64,000 bases of DNA from Sepiola atlantica (taxonomy: Eukaryota > Mollusca > Cephalopoda > Sepiida > Sepiolidae), in NCBI GenBank assembly GCA_963556195.1, contig OY744532.1, positions 105,790,583-105,854,582 on the forward strand, written 5' to 3'. Positions 52,265-62,679 of the stretch are shown piece by piece (the stretch's first letter is position 1; every line of letters starts with the position of its first letter). The notes below the pieces were generated by a model. The model was not told where the DNA came from, did not search any database, and saw only the letters and a list, made by a program, of their open reading frames with translations. The translations under genes were made by a program, and so were the position numbers.

Positions 52265-52770
52265 AGCGAATGTTGTTTTTACACATTGACTCTCGATCGA
52301 ACAAAAGCTCAATAAGCACTTTCTTTCAACCAATCACAGCGCAAGAAATATTTGGTCCCAAAAAACCGCATGTACTATAAAAATCCAAACACACAGCTTT
52401 CTTTGTCATTGTTTGGGTATTTTTCTTCCATATCCGACACACGTGGGTACATCTCGACCGATGCGACGAGAAACTTTCACGTACTACTAAACTCAGTGCC
52501 AGAATATATACACTGTTAACCGAACACTCTTTCACACAAGTTTGTACATATGCTCTCTCACTAACAAAACAGGCACACTAATACACACACATCTTCATGC
52601 CTATCTCGTTTACACACACATAAATGCACATGGCGCCAGCCGAAATGAACACGTTTACTCAATTTCTCCTTGCAAATAAAACACCTTCTTTCACCAGAAC
52701 GTTTCTTGGAATCTTTGAACTCTCAGTTCTTTAAGAACTTTTGTCTTAAAAAGTTGTCAATAATTGGCAA
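52265..52770 (+). repeat. LTR-like dispersed repeat, copy 2
   Basis: Starts GAATGTTGTTTTTACACATT then 'GACTCTCGATCGAACAAAAG'. CCAATCAC at 52330 and TATAAAAA at 52375 are about 45 bp apart, a promoter-like layout. A fragment of the same left end is at 62440-62500. Confidence 0.5.
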
Positions 52771-52774
52771 CAAT

Positions 52775-53100
52775 ACGTCATGTACGGGCAAATGGTAACA
52801 TTATAGAGATAGAAGATACTGGCAGATGGTAGAAGTTTTATAGCCGAGTAGATGAAGCCTACTCTCTTTGCAGCAGACTTGGCAGCATCAGATAGTAAAA
52901 AGTGTGTGAAAAAAGAGCTTACACAACTGAAGTTATGGGTTTAGAAAAGTTATAAATTTATGAGTGAAATTTACTTAAATGTTTAGAATTTTAACGTATT
53001 TATATTGTGATAGTAGACAAGAAAATTGTGACTGACACCAAAATTAAGTAAGTGACCTCATGTTGCATGCGCAAAGACCCTTCATGTTGTTATCTCGATT
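52775..53100. other. AT-rich, nothing recognised
   Basis: No motif seen. Confidence 0.5.
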
Positions 53101-53104
53101 TTTT

Positions 53105-53420
53105 TGCTTGTATTTTGTAACAAATATTTTGTTACAAATATTTTGTAACAAAATATTTTGTAACAAATATTTTGTAACAAAATATTTTGTAACAAATATT
53201 TTGTAACAAAATATTTTGTAACAAATATTTTGTGACAAATATTTTGTTACAAATATTTTGTGACAAATATTTTGTGACAAATATTTTGTGACAAATATTT
53301 TGTAACAAATATTTTGTAACAAATATTTTGTGACAAATATTTTGTTACAAATATTTTGTAACAAAGATTTTGTTACAAATATTTTGTAACAAATATTTTG
53401 TAACAAATATTTTGTTACAA
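53105..53420. repeat. 14-bp minisatellite with palindromic core
   Basis: About 22 units of AACAAATATTTTGT with TTACAA and GTGACA variants. CAAAATATTTTG is a perfect dyad, so the array is self-complementary at many registers. Confidence 0.95.
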
Positions 53421-53424
53421 GTGA

Positions 53425-53950
53425 TTTCAAATATTTTTCCATTAAAAAAACAACAAAAACAACAAACAATGATTGCCAAACTTTTTATTTACAAAACCAA
53501 AATATTTTTTTTGTCGTGGTGGAGGGTTCAACAATTGATTTTAACAAAGATTAAGAAACAATGAAAAACAAAATAGTTTTTAAAATGTTAATGGAAACAT
53601 ATCCTATTGGGTTCCATAACAGTTTCTGTATTTTCCTCTTTCCGTGTGACCACGAAAAATCGTAAATCTATTTGTAATACTTTATTTTTTCTTTGATAAT
53701 AAATTTGAGATGTTTTCAAAAGACTTCTTCAGTCAATTTTTGTTTCACATTAGATTAAACTCCCCCCCCCCCACCAAAAAAAAACCGTTGGTATCAAAAT
53801 TGTTCCTTATTCATTTTACGTATTTATCCCTTTTTTAAGCAAAAATCCTAGTTGTGTCCTGATGTAGGTAAATAATCAAAACTAATATTAAGGGGAAAAA
53901 AGAAAAAAATGATGATATCTTCCTTTAAAATTTCCTTTATATACATATAT
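53425..53950. other. AT-rich, nothing recognised
   Basis: C run and A run at 53762-53783. Confidence 0.5.
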
Positions 53951-53953
53951 ATA

Positions 53954-54505
53954 CAGGGTGTCCCAAAATAATGTATACACCCTTTGAATTGTTATAACTC
54001 GTTCAATTTACTGATTTTTATTTGCAAGATTCACGCACAAACAGAAGAGTAAGAATATACACGTAAAAATACTGACAGTAAAATTAACAAAAACATAGAA
54101 ACTTAACTTTTAACAAAGATAAAGGCTATTTAGGGTAATTTCAGAATGTTCATAAAATGAACCCTCACCCTAACCCCAACCCGTTCTGCTCAATACACTT
54201 TCCATATAGTGAAGACGTTAAGAATTGTACCTACAAACGTCCTGCAACATTTACTCCTTGGGCACATTCTACTACAATTGCTACTCCCATTTGTTTGCAA
54301 TTGCTTCAGGTTTCTTGCTTTAAACATTGTAGCCTTTACGTTTATTAAAAGTTAATTTTCTATGGTTTTGTTAATTTTAGTGTCAGTATTTTTGAATGTG
54401 TATTCTTACTCTTCTACTGTTCTATCAACCTTGTTTGCAAGTCAAAATCAGTAAATTGAACGAGTTTTAACGATTCAAAGAGTGTATACATTATTTTGGG
54501 ACACC

Positions 54506-54508
<3 letters not shown>
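53954..54508. mobile_element. Long-arm mariner-type MITE
   Basis: 555 bp flanked by TA. Arms of about 175 bp (53954-54130 and 54335-54508), by eye 80-90% alike, start CAGGGTGTCCCAAAATAATG. The ends resemble those of the mariner at 39873 (CAGGGTGTTTC). The centre has a CCCTCACCCTAACCCCAACC run. No transposase. Confidence 0.8.

Positions 54509-54510
<2 letters not shown>

Positions 54511-54548
<38 letters not shown>
54511..54548. repeat. (TA)n microsatellite
   Basis: The MITE sits at its left edge. Confidence 0.95.
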
Positions 54549-54550
<2 letters not shown>

Positions 54551-54589
54551 CATACATATCATATGTAGCAGATATAAATTACAAATCGT

Positions 54590-55085
54590 TGATGGAGAAT
54601 TTCACAAAGGCTATAGACAAAAATGGTGCCGCCTTCCGACAGCTGTGCACTCTATTTCCAACTCTGTTAAGCACAATATGGGCAATTATTCCTCGGACCT
54701 CAGATCCACAAAGTACTAAAGTGTAAGGAATTTGAGGAGATTTTACTCTCAAAGAACTGAGAGCATGGGAAGCATTTAAATCAGTCTGCGATCGCTTCTT
54801 TGGTAGCATATGGGCACAAGATTGTCACAGGTACCGGATGCCACTCAAGATTCCTTTCTCCACCCCACCTCAACTTTTCCCTCTGAACCTCTGGCCAGTA
54901 AGTTATGATCATGGAATAAGGTTCCACCGAGATATTATAAAGATGAACAATTTTCAAGGCAAATGGATAACCCCCAGATTGATGGGAACTTCTGATGGGA
55001 TGCTCCTGCCTAACATCACAGAAGATGTGTACACAATATCCGCCCAACCCCCCCCCCCCCTCACTTCTGAAATGCTGGTGTAGTA
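54590..55085 (+). pseudogene. Fossil of an element-associated protein (HGxRFHxDI family)
   Basis: Plus-strand pieces in order across shifting frames: ENFTKAIDKNGAAFRQL, GQLFLGPQIHKVLK, LKELRAWEAFKSVCDRFFG, MPLKIPF, NLWPVSYDHGIRFHRDI and NNFQGKWITPRLM. Many arthropod, cnidarian and mollusc genomes carry multicopy proteins with the order 'GPQIR.L', 'ER.AW.AF..V...FLG', 'MSLK.HFLHSHL..FP.NLG..S.EHGERFHQDI'. The order and spacing match. At least two frameshifts and two stops show decay. The family's function is unknown to me; its multicopy nature suggests a mobile element. A 165-codon minus-strand frame here is a shadow. Confidence 0.65.
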
Positions 55086-55089
55086 TAAT

Positions 55090-55435
55090 GTGTATTCCCT
55101 CTTCCTCGTTCACCTTCCATTTACAAACCACGAAATCTACAGGGTGATCACCCCCACCCCCACACACACACACAAATATGCTACCCATGGAATTGTTAAT
55201 AAAAGTCACAATCCTTTCTGCAATCCAACCTATCTGGAACAAATAAACTTCAGACTGTGCCTGCCGTGTCTGTCTCATCAGTAGAAGGTGTGAGCCTCAA
55301 TGAGTTTTACACTCGTCAGATCTTAATCCAACCCATAGATTTTTATCTGTGGGTTTATTGCAAAACAACCCTCAAATTATTTATGCTCTTGAAGATATAT
55401 GTGTCAGAGTTATTAACAATTTTGCAAGTTGCCTC
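55090..55435. other. Unassigned
   Basis: C-rich run with CACACACA at 55150-55175. Confidence 0.45.
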
Positions 55436-55439
55436 CAAG

Positions 55440-55815
55440 TCGGTAAAACAAAGTTGTATTTAACGGCGGTAAAACAAAGTTGTATTTAACGGCGGTAAAA
55501 CAAAGTTGTATTTAACGGCGGTAAAACAAAGTTGTATTTTACGGCGGTAAAACAAAGTTGTATTTAACGGCGGTAAAACAAAGTTGTATTTAACGGCGGT
55601 AAAACAAAGCTGTATTTAACGGCGGTAAAACAAAGCTGTATTTAATGGCGGTAAAACAAAGCTGTATTTAATGGCGGTAAAACAAAGTTGTATTTAACGG
55701 CGGTAAAACAAAGTTGTATTTTACGGCGGTAAAACAAAGTTGTGTTGGACATCAATAAAACAATGTTGTGTTGGACACCAATAAAACAAAGTTGTATTAA
55801 ACGTTGATAAAACAA
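55440..55815. repeat. 26-bp minisatellite
   Basis: About 14 units of GGCGGTAAAACAAAGTTGTA plus TTTAAC. The last four diverge (GGACATCAATAAAACAATGT). Confidence 0.95.
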
Positions 55816-55945
55816 AGACTGACATTCATGACTGAAATTTTGTTGACAGGTTAGGAATCTATTGACGTTTATTTGTACCAAATATGGTTGGATATGGAAA
55901 GTAAAGGTCTGAGATTGAATGTTACCAAGTCCAAAGTGATGGTCA

Positions 55946-56645
55946 GTGGTTGTATCATTGGAAAGCTCCCCAAAAGAGTCAAGTTCAACTGCTCAGTTCG
56001 TGGAAAGGGAGTCGGATGCAATTCAAATTTTTTTTTGTGGTAATTGTACGCATTGGGTACACAAAAAGTGCAGTAGAATTACAGGTAAGTTGAGAGATAA
56101 TAACAATTTTATGTGCAAGAAGTGTAAGACAACGAAGATGGATGAGAACTCAGATGTGCACAAAGTATATCTGGATGTCAAAGCTACCGAAGTTGTCGAG
56201 AAGTTTTGTTACCTAGGTGATACCATTGGAGCACAAGGTGGAGCAGGTGCTAGTGTGATTGCAAGGGTTAGGAGTGGATGGAGTAAGTTCAGGGAACTTC
56301 TGCCATTACTAACAAGCAAAGCGTTACCACTGTCGACCAAGGGAAAGGTCTATCAGGCATGTATACGCAGTGTGATGATGTACAAAAGTGACCAGTGAGT
56401 GTTGTGGACATGCGTTGCATGGAGAGAAATGATATGAGGATTATACGATGGATGTGTGAGTCTTAAAGACAGACTTAGATCTGATGACCTCAGAGGAAGA
56501 TTAAATCTGGACAGTATAGGGATATGTGTGCAGAAGAGTAGACTTTGATTGTATGGCCACGTTGAAAGAATGGATGAAAGTTCTTGGGTTATTAGATGTA
56601 GAACAGTTGAGGTAGCAGGTTCAGTTCACAGGGGAAAGCAAAAGA
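55946..56645 (+). pseudogene. RTE-like LINE reverse-transcriptase 3' half, 5' of a SINE insertion
   Basis: Open for 150 codons. A zinc-binding segment FFCGNCTHWVHKKCSRITGK and FMCKKCK (C-x2-C...H-x2-C...C-x2-C), then VVEKFCYLGDTIGAQGGAGA, SVIARVRSGWSKFRELLPLL and KVYQACIRSVMMYKSD. This is the post-palm region of an RTE/L1-like reverse transcriptase. It then decays by frameshift, with 'GGCCACGTTGAAAGAATGGA' matching 44945. It is interrupted after 56645 by a 606-bp insertion and continues at 57252. Confidence 0.75.
56633..56645 (+). repeat. Target-site duplication, left copy
   Basis: GGAAAGCAAAAGA, repeated exactly at 57252-57264. Confidence 0.8.
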
Positions 56646-57251
56646 TATGGCATAATCACGTTGACATACCGTTTCTTGTCAGATCACCGAAGTTAAGCAA
56701 CGTTGATCTTGGTCAGTACTAGATGGGTGACTATTTGGGAATACCAGGTTCTGTATGTAGGAGGACGTCAACACCTCCCTGCAAAAACTGCAAAAAACTA
56801 ACATCGTCATCTCCCCTAACCGAGATGTGCATGCGACTGGGGACCACTTGTGAATTTGATATTCCCTAGAAACTTCCTTCTTTAGAGGAAGCCGGTTCAA
56901 CCCTCTCATGGTGAATGCTGCGGGCCACAACATACAAAAACTCATACATGACGGCACTTGCACATGAATCAATTGGTTTTGAATGTGCACTTGTCTAGTT
57001 TGCACAAGGTGATGCCATTTTCTTTGCGCATGTTGTCGATTTAGGGATTAATTCCTTCGATACAAAGACTTTTTAGATAAAACAAATAACAAGGCAAAGA
57101 ATTCACACAAGACCGGATTCTAAGTTTATTTATTACAATCTCGAGCTAAGCCGTAAAATTTGTGAATTTGATACGCCCATGAAACTTCCTCCTTAAGAGG
57201 AAGCCAGTTAAACCCGCCCAGGGTGAATGTCATATCACGTACAGGTAGGTA
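56646..57251 (+). mobile_element. 5S rRNA-headed SINE, composite, inserted in LINE
   Basis: The head at 56646-56765 has GAAGTTAAGCAACGTTGATC and GGTCAGTACTAGATGGGTGA, CTATTTGGGAATACCAGG, the 5S internal promoter regions. Next come GGAGGACGTCAACACC, GCATGCGACTGGGGACC and a tail module GTGAATTTGATATTCCCTAG with an AACTTCCTTCTTTAGAGGAA hairpin (56851-56915). A second copy of the tail module appears at 57165-57230. Exact 13-bp target duplications flank the whole, so the 606 bp arrived together or a second element nested inside. Confidence 0.8.
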
Positions 57252-57372
57252 GGAAAGCAAAAGAAAACATTGGAGGATGTAATAAGAATGGACTTGAGAG
57301 AAAGAGGGATAAATACAGACTTGGCCAGAGATAGGTTAGTTTGGAAGTCAATTTCTAAAAGCCATTAAACCG
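57252..57372 (+). pseudogene. LINE 3' end after the SINE insertion
   Basis: Starts with the right target duplication, then 'GGACTTGAGAGAAAGAGGGA' and 'CTTGGCCAGAGATAGGTTAG', ending in (GAT)n. Continuous with 55946-56645 when the insertion is removed. Confidence 0.75.
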
Positions 57373-57410
57373 ATGATGATGATGATGATGATGAAGAAGA
57401 AGAACAAGCA
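57373..57410. repeat. (GAT)n(GAA)n LINE tail
   Basis: Microsatellite tail of the LINE. Confidence 0.85.
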
Positions 57411-57589
57411 CAAAAACAAGAAGAAATAATAATTAACGATTCGATGGGTGTCATTTTTTTTCATATTCCTTATATTATATAAATAATAGTAATACATTCT
57501 GACTCACAAATATGTTTGAATATAAATTCAATTTGGATTATTCGACCTCCTTCAGGTGCGTCTTGTTAAACTAAACAAATGAAGCGGAA

Positions 57590-57860
57590 TTCCCTCTGGA
57601 CGAGTTGAGCCGGCTTCCTCCAAAGGAGGAAGTTTCTAGGAATATTAAATTCACTAGAAGTCCCCAGTCGCATGTATATCTCGACTATGAGAGATGATGA
57701 CGTTAGGTTTTTCCAATTCTTGCAGGAAGGTGTCGACGTCCTCCCACATACAGCAACTGATATTCCCAAATGGTTCACCATCTTCTACTGACGATGCTCA
57801 ACGTCTTTTAACTTCTGTGATCTAACGAGAACCTGTGTGTCAATGTGATGATGGCGTATT
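57590..57860 (-). mobile_element. 5S rRNA-headed SINE
   Basis: From 57860 leftwards: 5S-like GTTAGATCACAGAAGTTAAA, then 'GTGAACCATTTGGGAATATC', GGGAGGACGTCGACACC, 'CATGCGACTGGGGACTTCTA', and a tail GAATTTAATATTCCTAGAAA with GGAGGAAGCCGGCTCAA. About 270 bp. Collinear with the first part of 56646-57251, which shows the single-unit length. Confidence 0.75.
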
Positions 57861-57864
57861 CATT

Positions 57865-58265
57865 TTCGAACTATAATAATGACGAGTCGAATGTTAGCTA
57901 GTACTGCATCTGTCAACCAATCAAATCTTAAGATTTGCATACAAACAGAAAAAGCAAAAAAAAAAAAAATACTATAACTTTATAATGAGTTAGTCAAAAG
58001 GATAGAATAGAATCAGTTTAAGAAGACTGAGTTTGCTTGAAAAAACTTTATTCAACAAAGATCTACGCAGGAATCTAGTCTCTACGAGAAACAATGGCTG
58101 ACTAAAAAAAAAAGAGTGATCAAGGGAAGTAATTCACTTCCGAAGCATAGAAGGGGATAGAAGAGTTTTCTTTTCATCCCTAACTTTATAACTCTAATAA
58201 AGCAATTTCTTTCTTGATAGCTTCCTTCCTGCAAAATCAGTATTTGATTCTGGTTCGTCAGTTTT
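57865..58265. other. AT-rich, nothing recognised
   Basis: No motif seen. Confidence 0.5.
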
Positions 58266-58267
58266 TT

Positions 58268-59366
58268 TGGTGCTCGTTGCAGCATGTTGTTAACAACAAT
58301 TCGTTGCAGCATGTTGTTAACAACAATTCGTTGCAGCATGTCGTTAACAACAATTCGTTGCAGTATGTTGTTAACAACAATTCGTTGCAGCATGTTGTTA
58401 ACAATCAATTCGTTGCAGCATGTCGTTAACAACAATACGTTGCAGCATGTTGTTAACAACCAATTCGTTGCAGCATGTTGTTAACAACCAATTCGTTGCA
58501 GCATGTTGTTAACAACCAATTCGTTGCAGCATGTTGTTAACAATCAATTCGTTGCAGGATGTTGTTAACAATCAATTCGTTGCATCATGTTGTTAACAAT
58601 TCGTTGCATCATGTTGTTAACAACCAATTCGTTGCAGCATGTTGTTAACAACAATTCGTTGCAGCATGATGTTAACAACAATTCGTTGTAGCATGTTGTT
58701 AACAACCAATGCGTTGCAGCATGATGTTAACAACAATTCGTTGCAGCATGTTGTTAACAACAATTCGTTGCAGCATGTTGTGAACAACAAGTCGTTGCAG
58801 CATGATGTTAACAACAATTCGTTGCAGCATGTTGTTAACAACAATTCGTTGCAGCATTTTGTTAACAACCAATTCGTTGCAGCATGATGTTAACAACAAT
58901 TCGTTGCAGCATGTTGTTAACAACCAATTCGTGGTTGCATGTTGTTAACACAATTCGTTGCAGCATGTTGTTAACAACCAATTCGTTGCTGCATGTTGTT
59001 AACACAATTCGTTGCAGCATGATGTTAACAACAATTCGTTGCAGCATGTTGTTAACAACAATTCGTTGCAGCATGATGTTAACAACAATTCGTTGCAGCA
59101 TGTTGTTAACAACCAATTCGTTGCAGCATTTTGTTAACAACCAATTCGTTGCAGCATGATGTTAACAACAATTCGTTGCAGCATGTTGTTAACAACCAAT
59201 TCGTTGCTGCATGTTGTTAACACAATTCGTTGCAGCATGTTGTTAACAACCAATTCGTTGCTGCATGTTGTTAACACAATTCGTTGCATCATGTTGTTAA
59301 CAACAATTCGTTGCAGCATGTTGTTAACAACAATTCGTTACAGCATGTTGTTAACAACAATAAAAT
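58268..59366. repeat. 27-bp minisatellite, about 40 copies
   Basis: The unit is CGTTGCAGCATGTTGTTAAC plus AACAATT, with ATGATG, ACCAATT and ACACAATT variants. GTTGTTAACAAC is a perfect 12-bp dyad. Three-unit higher-order patterns appear to the right of 58900. Frames on both strands are translated repeat. Confidence 0.95.
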
Positions 59367-59369
59367 GTA

Positions 59370-59930
59370 ATTCGATTTAATCCCTTCTAGAAAATACTTT
59401 GACCAGGTCGGAATTATTTACATATTAACGTCATCTTTAAAAAAGGAACATAACTCTATATTCGTCAATACAGAGTTAGTTCCCTTTGTTTGAAACAAAA
59501 AATAATATTTGGGAAAACAATGGGCAACGCTGGGTAAGTTCTATCAGTGCTCTGTACCTATGTTATCTTTTCTGTGATATGCTATTTTAAATGCTGTATG
59601 AAATAAACACATTGTGGTGTGAATATATGTAGCAACGCTCACAAAATAATCAAATTTTAGATTTTGCTACAAAAAATATAATATCTATAAAATATAACCC
59701 GATCATCGATGACTTTTAGTTTTTAAATTATCAAAATTCATCGATCACTTTTGGAAGCTGAAAATAAAAAACATTTTTCAGAAAATATTGAGTCAACACT
59801 TTTGTGTTTTCATTGATAAAATTCTGTCAAAAAAACTATTGAAGATAAAGCAATGAAATTATTTCTTTTTGATGGGGGAATTGTCTGCTTTTTTATACAA
59901 TTATGTGTGGTTTTAAGAGGGTTTTTGTTT
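59370..59930. other. AT-rich; R1-type head word
   Basis: 'GGGCAACGCTGGGTAAGTTC' at 59522. Otherwise unassigned. Confidence 0.45.
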
Positions 59931-59934
59931 CAAC

Positions 59935-60125
59935 AGGCTTGCCACTCGAACTAAGTATTAGTGGTAAGGTTAAAGGAGGTTTTCTTAGGAGGAGAGGCTT
60001 GCCACTCGGACTTAGGGTTAAGGGAGTTTTTATTGAAAGGTCTTTTCACTTGGATTCAGGGTATAAGGTAAGGTTAAAGGAGTATGTTTTAAGGGAGGGC
60101 TTGCCACTCGGACTTAGATATAGTG
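59935..60125 (+). repeat. About 60-bp tandem repeat, 3-4 copies
   Basis: GGCTTGCCACTCGGACTTAG at 59937, 59997, a diverged form near 60040, and 60099, with GGTTAAAGGAG between. Confidence 0.85.
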
Positions 60126-60160
60126 GTAGAGTAAGTAATTATAATTATTTTTAATAACTT

Positions 60161-60497
60161 CTATTTATCTTCCTCCCACAGCGATAAGATGTGACACAAG
60201 GTCGGGAAAGTTGGATTTGAAAAGTCAGCGACCGAGAAGGTGAGCACTCTGGCCTACAAAAAATGCCTGTGTAGCCCTGTCGCCATTCCCCGGTAGGGGC
60301 GCCTCAGGCAGTAAGCGATAAACTTACTCCTCCCCAAAGAGGGGAGACAAAGCCTGGGAGGTCCACCCTCCTAGAACTGCACAGAACAAACCCACAGACC
60401 GGCGGAATCAAGACCCGACGGCCAAGATGATACCGGTCTATAGGGTGTAGTATCCATCGGAACAGATACCACACTTTGATCTTAGCCAAAAGGATCA
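60161..60497 (-). mobile_element. U2 snRNA-headed SINE, long body, full length
   Basis: From 60497 leftwards: CCTTTTGGCTAAGATCAAAG and TGTGGTATCTGTTCC, a close match to U2 nt ~13-45, then GATACTAC pairing back to GTGGTATC with one G-U. The body and tail match 42038-42360: 'GTGCAGTTCTAGGAGGGTGG', GCCTGAGGCGCCCCTACCGG, 'GGCCAGAGTGCTCACC', CGACCTTGTGTCACATCTTA, GGGAGGAAGATAAATAG. About 337 bp. The U2 part is closer to real U2 than in the 42-kb copy (GGCTAAG retained). Confidence 0.85.
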
Positions 60498-60499
60498 AA

Positions 60500-61540
60500 A
60501 TAATTTAAAAGATTAGAATGACCCGGAAATGGGGGATTATTTTTGTTAAATTTATATGCAAAACTGATCCTTCAACTCTAAATTAATTGCTTTTTTGTTG
60601 TTTTTTATTGTTCTTTTTTTTTTTCGCCAAGCTTTTTTAGGGTGTTCACACATAATCGCCTAAAAAAAAGTAGAATTTTTATTTTTTAAATTGGTGGCTA
60701 GAAAGTTATTTCGGACTAAAATTTAAGTTCGAAAGTCGAGTACCTTAAAGCTAAGAAAAATGCAACTACCCTATTGCATGCTCAACCAAAATCGAAAAAC
60801 AAATGGTTTTACGATGTTCATCATTTTTTTTTTATCTTATTGATAAAAAGTAATAAAAACAAAATACGCATAAACTTATAGATAAATAAATTTCCTTTTG
60901 TTTGACAGGATTTTATGGATTTATAGCGATTTCATGAGTCTTTTTCAGATGGGCTCTCCAAAAGATGTATTAATGGCGTTTTACAAGTAGTAGGCATTGA
61001 TAATATATGCATGATAGTATTTCTTATTCTTTTTTGTTTAACGTGAAAGTACAAAGTCGATCTCCCTTTTAAAATAATTGAACTCGAAATTATTTCCTAT
61101 TAATTAGGTTAATAATACACAGATTATAAAGCATGCTACAGAAATGTTATTGTGCGAAATTGCTTATCAAATTATTTTAGCTCTAATTAGATTTCTTCAC
61201 GGTGTCATTGGTCACAAGAAGAGGGCATATGACAGTGGGGGGTAGTTCTTCTGGCTCCCTTTATATTAGTAATCAAAACAAAAAATGCTGATCGAATTGA
61301 ATATAGAATTCGATGAAATCGTTTATAAATGATTTCTTTTAAAGAACACATACCAATATTTGCAAAGACTGACTGAACAGTTTCAAGTATGTACTATTTG
61401 TTAACAAACTCATTAACATTAAAGAAACGGGGAAAAAGCTGGTTCTAATTGCAAAAGTTTCCGAATGTTTACATATCCATGTGTAACCAAAATGGATCTT
61501 TTTATATCCCTTAGAGTGATAGTAAATACACTACTGGGCA
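60500..61540. other. AT-rich, nothing recognised
   Basis: No open frame or repeat recognised in about 1 kb. Confidence 0.5.
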
Positions 61541-61544
61541 ACGC

Positions 61545-62280
61545 CGGGTAGATACAGCAAGTGGCAGTAAACCGTTGGGGAGGGAGGCCTCCTTAGTCCT
61601 GATCGACAACCTTCCTAGAGTTGGAATACCCGGTTTGCAAACCTACAATTGCTTAAGGAGTAGATAGGTTCTGCCTATCGCCGGCCCTTGCACTCCTTCT
61701 TTGTCTATTAGCCAGGCGCAGAGGTACCAGCGCTGGGATGTCTCAAAAACACCCAGTGCCTAGCCTTGTTTCCTTACTAGGACAATGAACGCCGTTCTCT
61801 TTCTCTCTATTTGGGCAACTTGGGGAAAGTTTTTTCGTCAGTAAGCCTTACATGACCAGTCTGGGTCTCTCTTGTTCCGACAAGTTGAGGGTACAGGTTA
61901 GACAGCTTGTCTGGCTGCTGTTTCCGACTGACAGCAAGGAGCCGAAACTCTTGGGTAGCGCCAAGAACGGCTGCTCCATCATCAGTTGCATAATACCGTG
62001 AGTAGTTGTATGTGCCATGTCGCGCATGGAAAGGGACCCTGCAATTATCTCCGGTGGGCCTTCCCGAGGCCACAACTCCCATGAACCAGGTCGTGACTAA
62101 TGGACTGGTTGTGTGAGCTTATTGGCACCAAACAAGTACCCACCTTGGCCAACCCACTCTATGCACAGATCCCAGTTTAGGTTGACCCCCCCCCCAACCT
62201 TCTCCCCTCTTCTTTCTTTTCAGTAGCCCTTTACGTCTACAGTGGCAGCCTGCCTTGTTTGGGGTGAACTACGTAAAAAA
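61545..62280. other. GC-richer block of unknown origin
   Basis: It begins with CTACTGGGCAACGCCGGGTA (R1-type head, inverted sense) and then about 650 bp with clearly higher GC than its surroundings. A 91-codon minus-strand frame (62082-61807) begins MGVVASGRPTGDNCRVPFHA with ATDDGAAVLGATQEFRLLAV; no family is recognised. It ends in a C run and CTTTCTTTTC. It could be an element-borne segment. Confidence 0.4.
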
Positions 62281-62439
62281 AAAAAGAAGATAAAAAAGTA
62301 GGTATAACATATATATTTAATTTCATCAGTTCTCTGTACCTATGTAATGTTTTGTTCTGTAATATGCCATTTTTAATGCTGTATGAAATAAATATATATG
62401 CATCATAGTAACAGCAAACAGCAAAATTATATGGAAGAT

Positions 62440-62500
62440 TTTGTTGGAAGTAACAGCTACAGTGAATGTTGTTTTCATGTATCGACTCTCGATTAGACAA
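62440..62500 (+). repeat. Left-end fragment of the LTR-like repeat
   Basis: 'GTGAATGTTGTTTTCATGTA' and 'CGACTCTCGATTAGACAAG' match 52262-52310. Confidence 0.5.
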
Positions 62501-62679
62501 GTTTCATGGAAAGTGAGGACTAAAGGACAATTTTTATGGAAATCGCTCCAGACAAGGCATGAAGCTACTTGACGCAAGGAGCTAAAAAAAAAAATGACCA
62601 CTTCAAGGTAAAACACTAACCAATGATAAGTGTTAGATGGATAGATTCTGAACCAGAAAACAGCAATTTTTTCCCCATA

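Noticed and set aside
54781..55278. 165-codon minus-strand frame
   Set aside because: The plus strand carries the recognisable fossil motifs; the minus frame includes poly-Gly from a C run and has no family signal.
56646..56765. A functional 5S rRNA gene
   Set aside because: It diverges from the conserved 5S at many positions, has no T-run terminator after the head, and is flanked by SINE target duplications.
58082..59380. Multiple frames with NNSLQHVV and MLQRIVVNN repeats
   Set aside because: They are translations of the 27-bp minisatellite in several frames and both strands.
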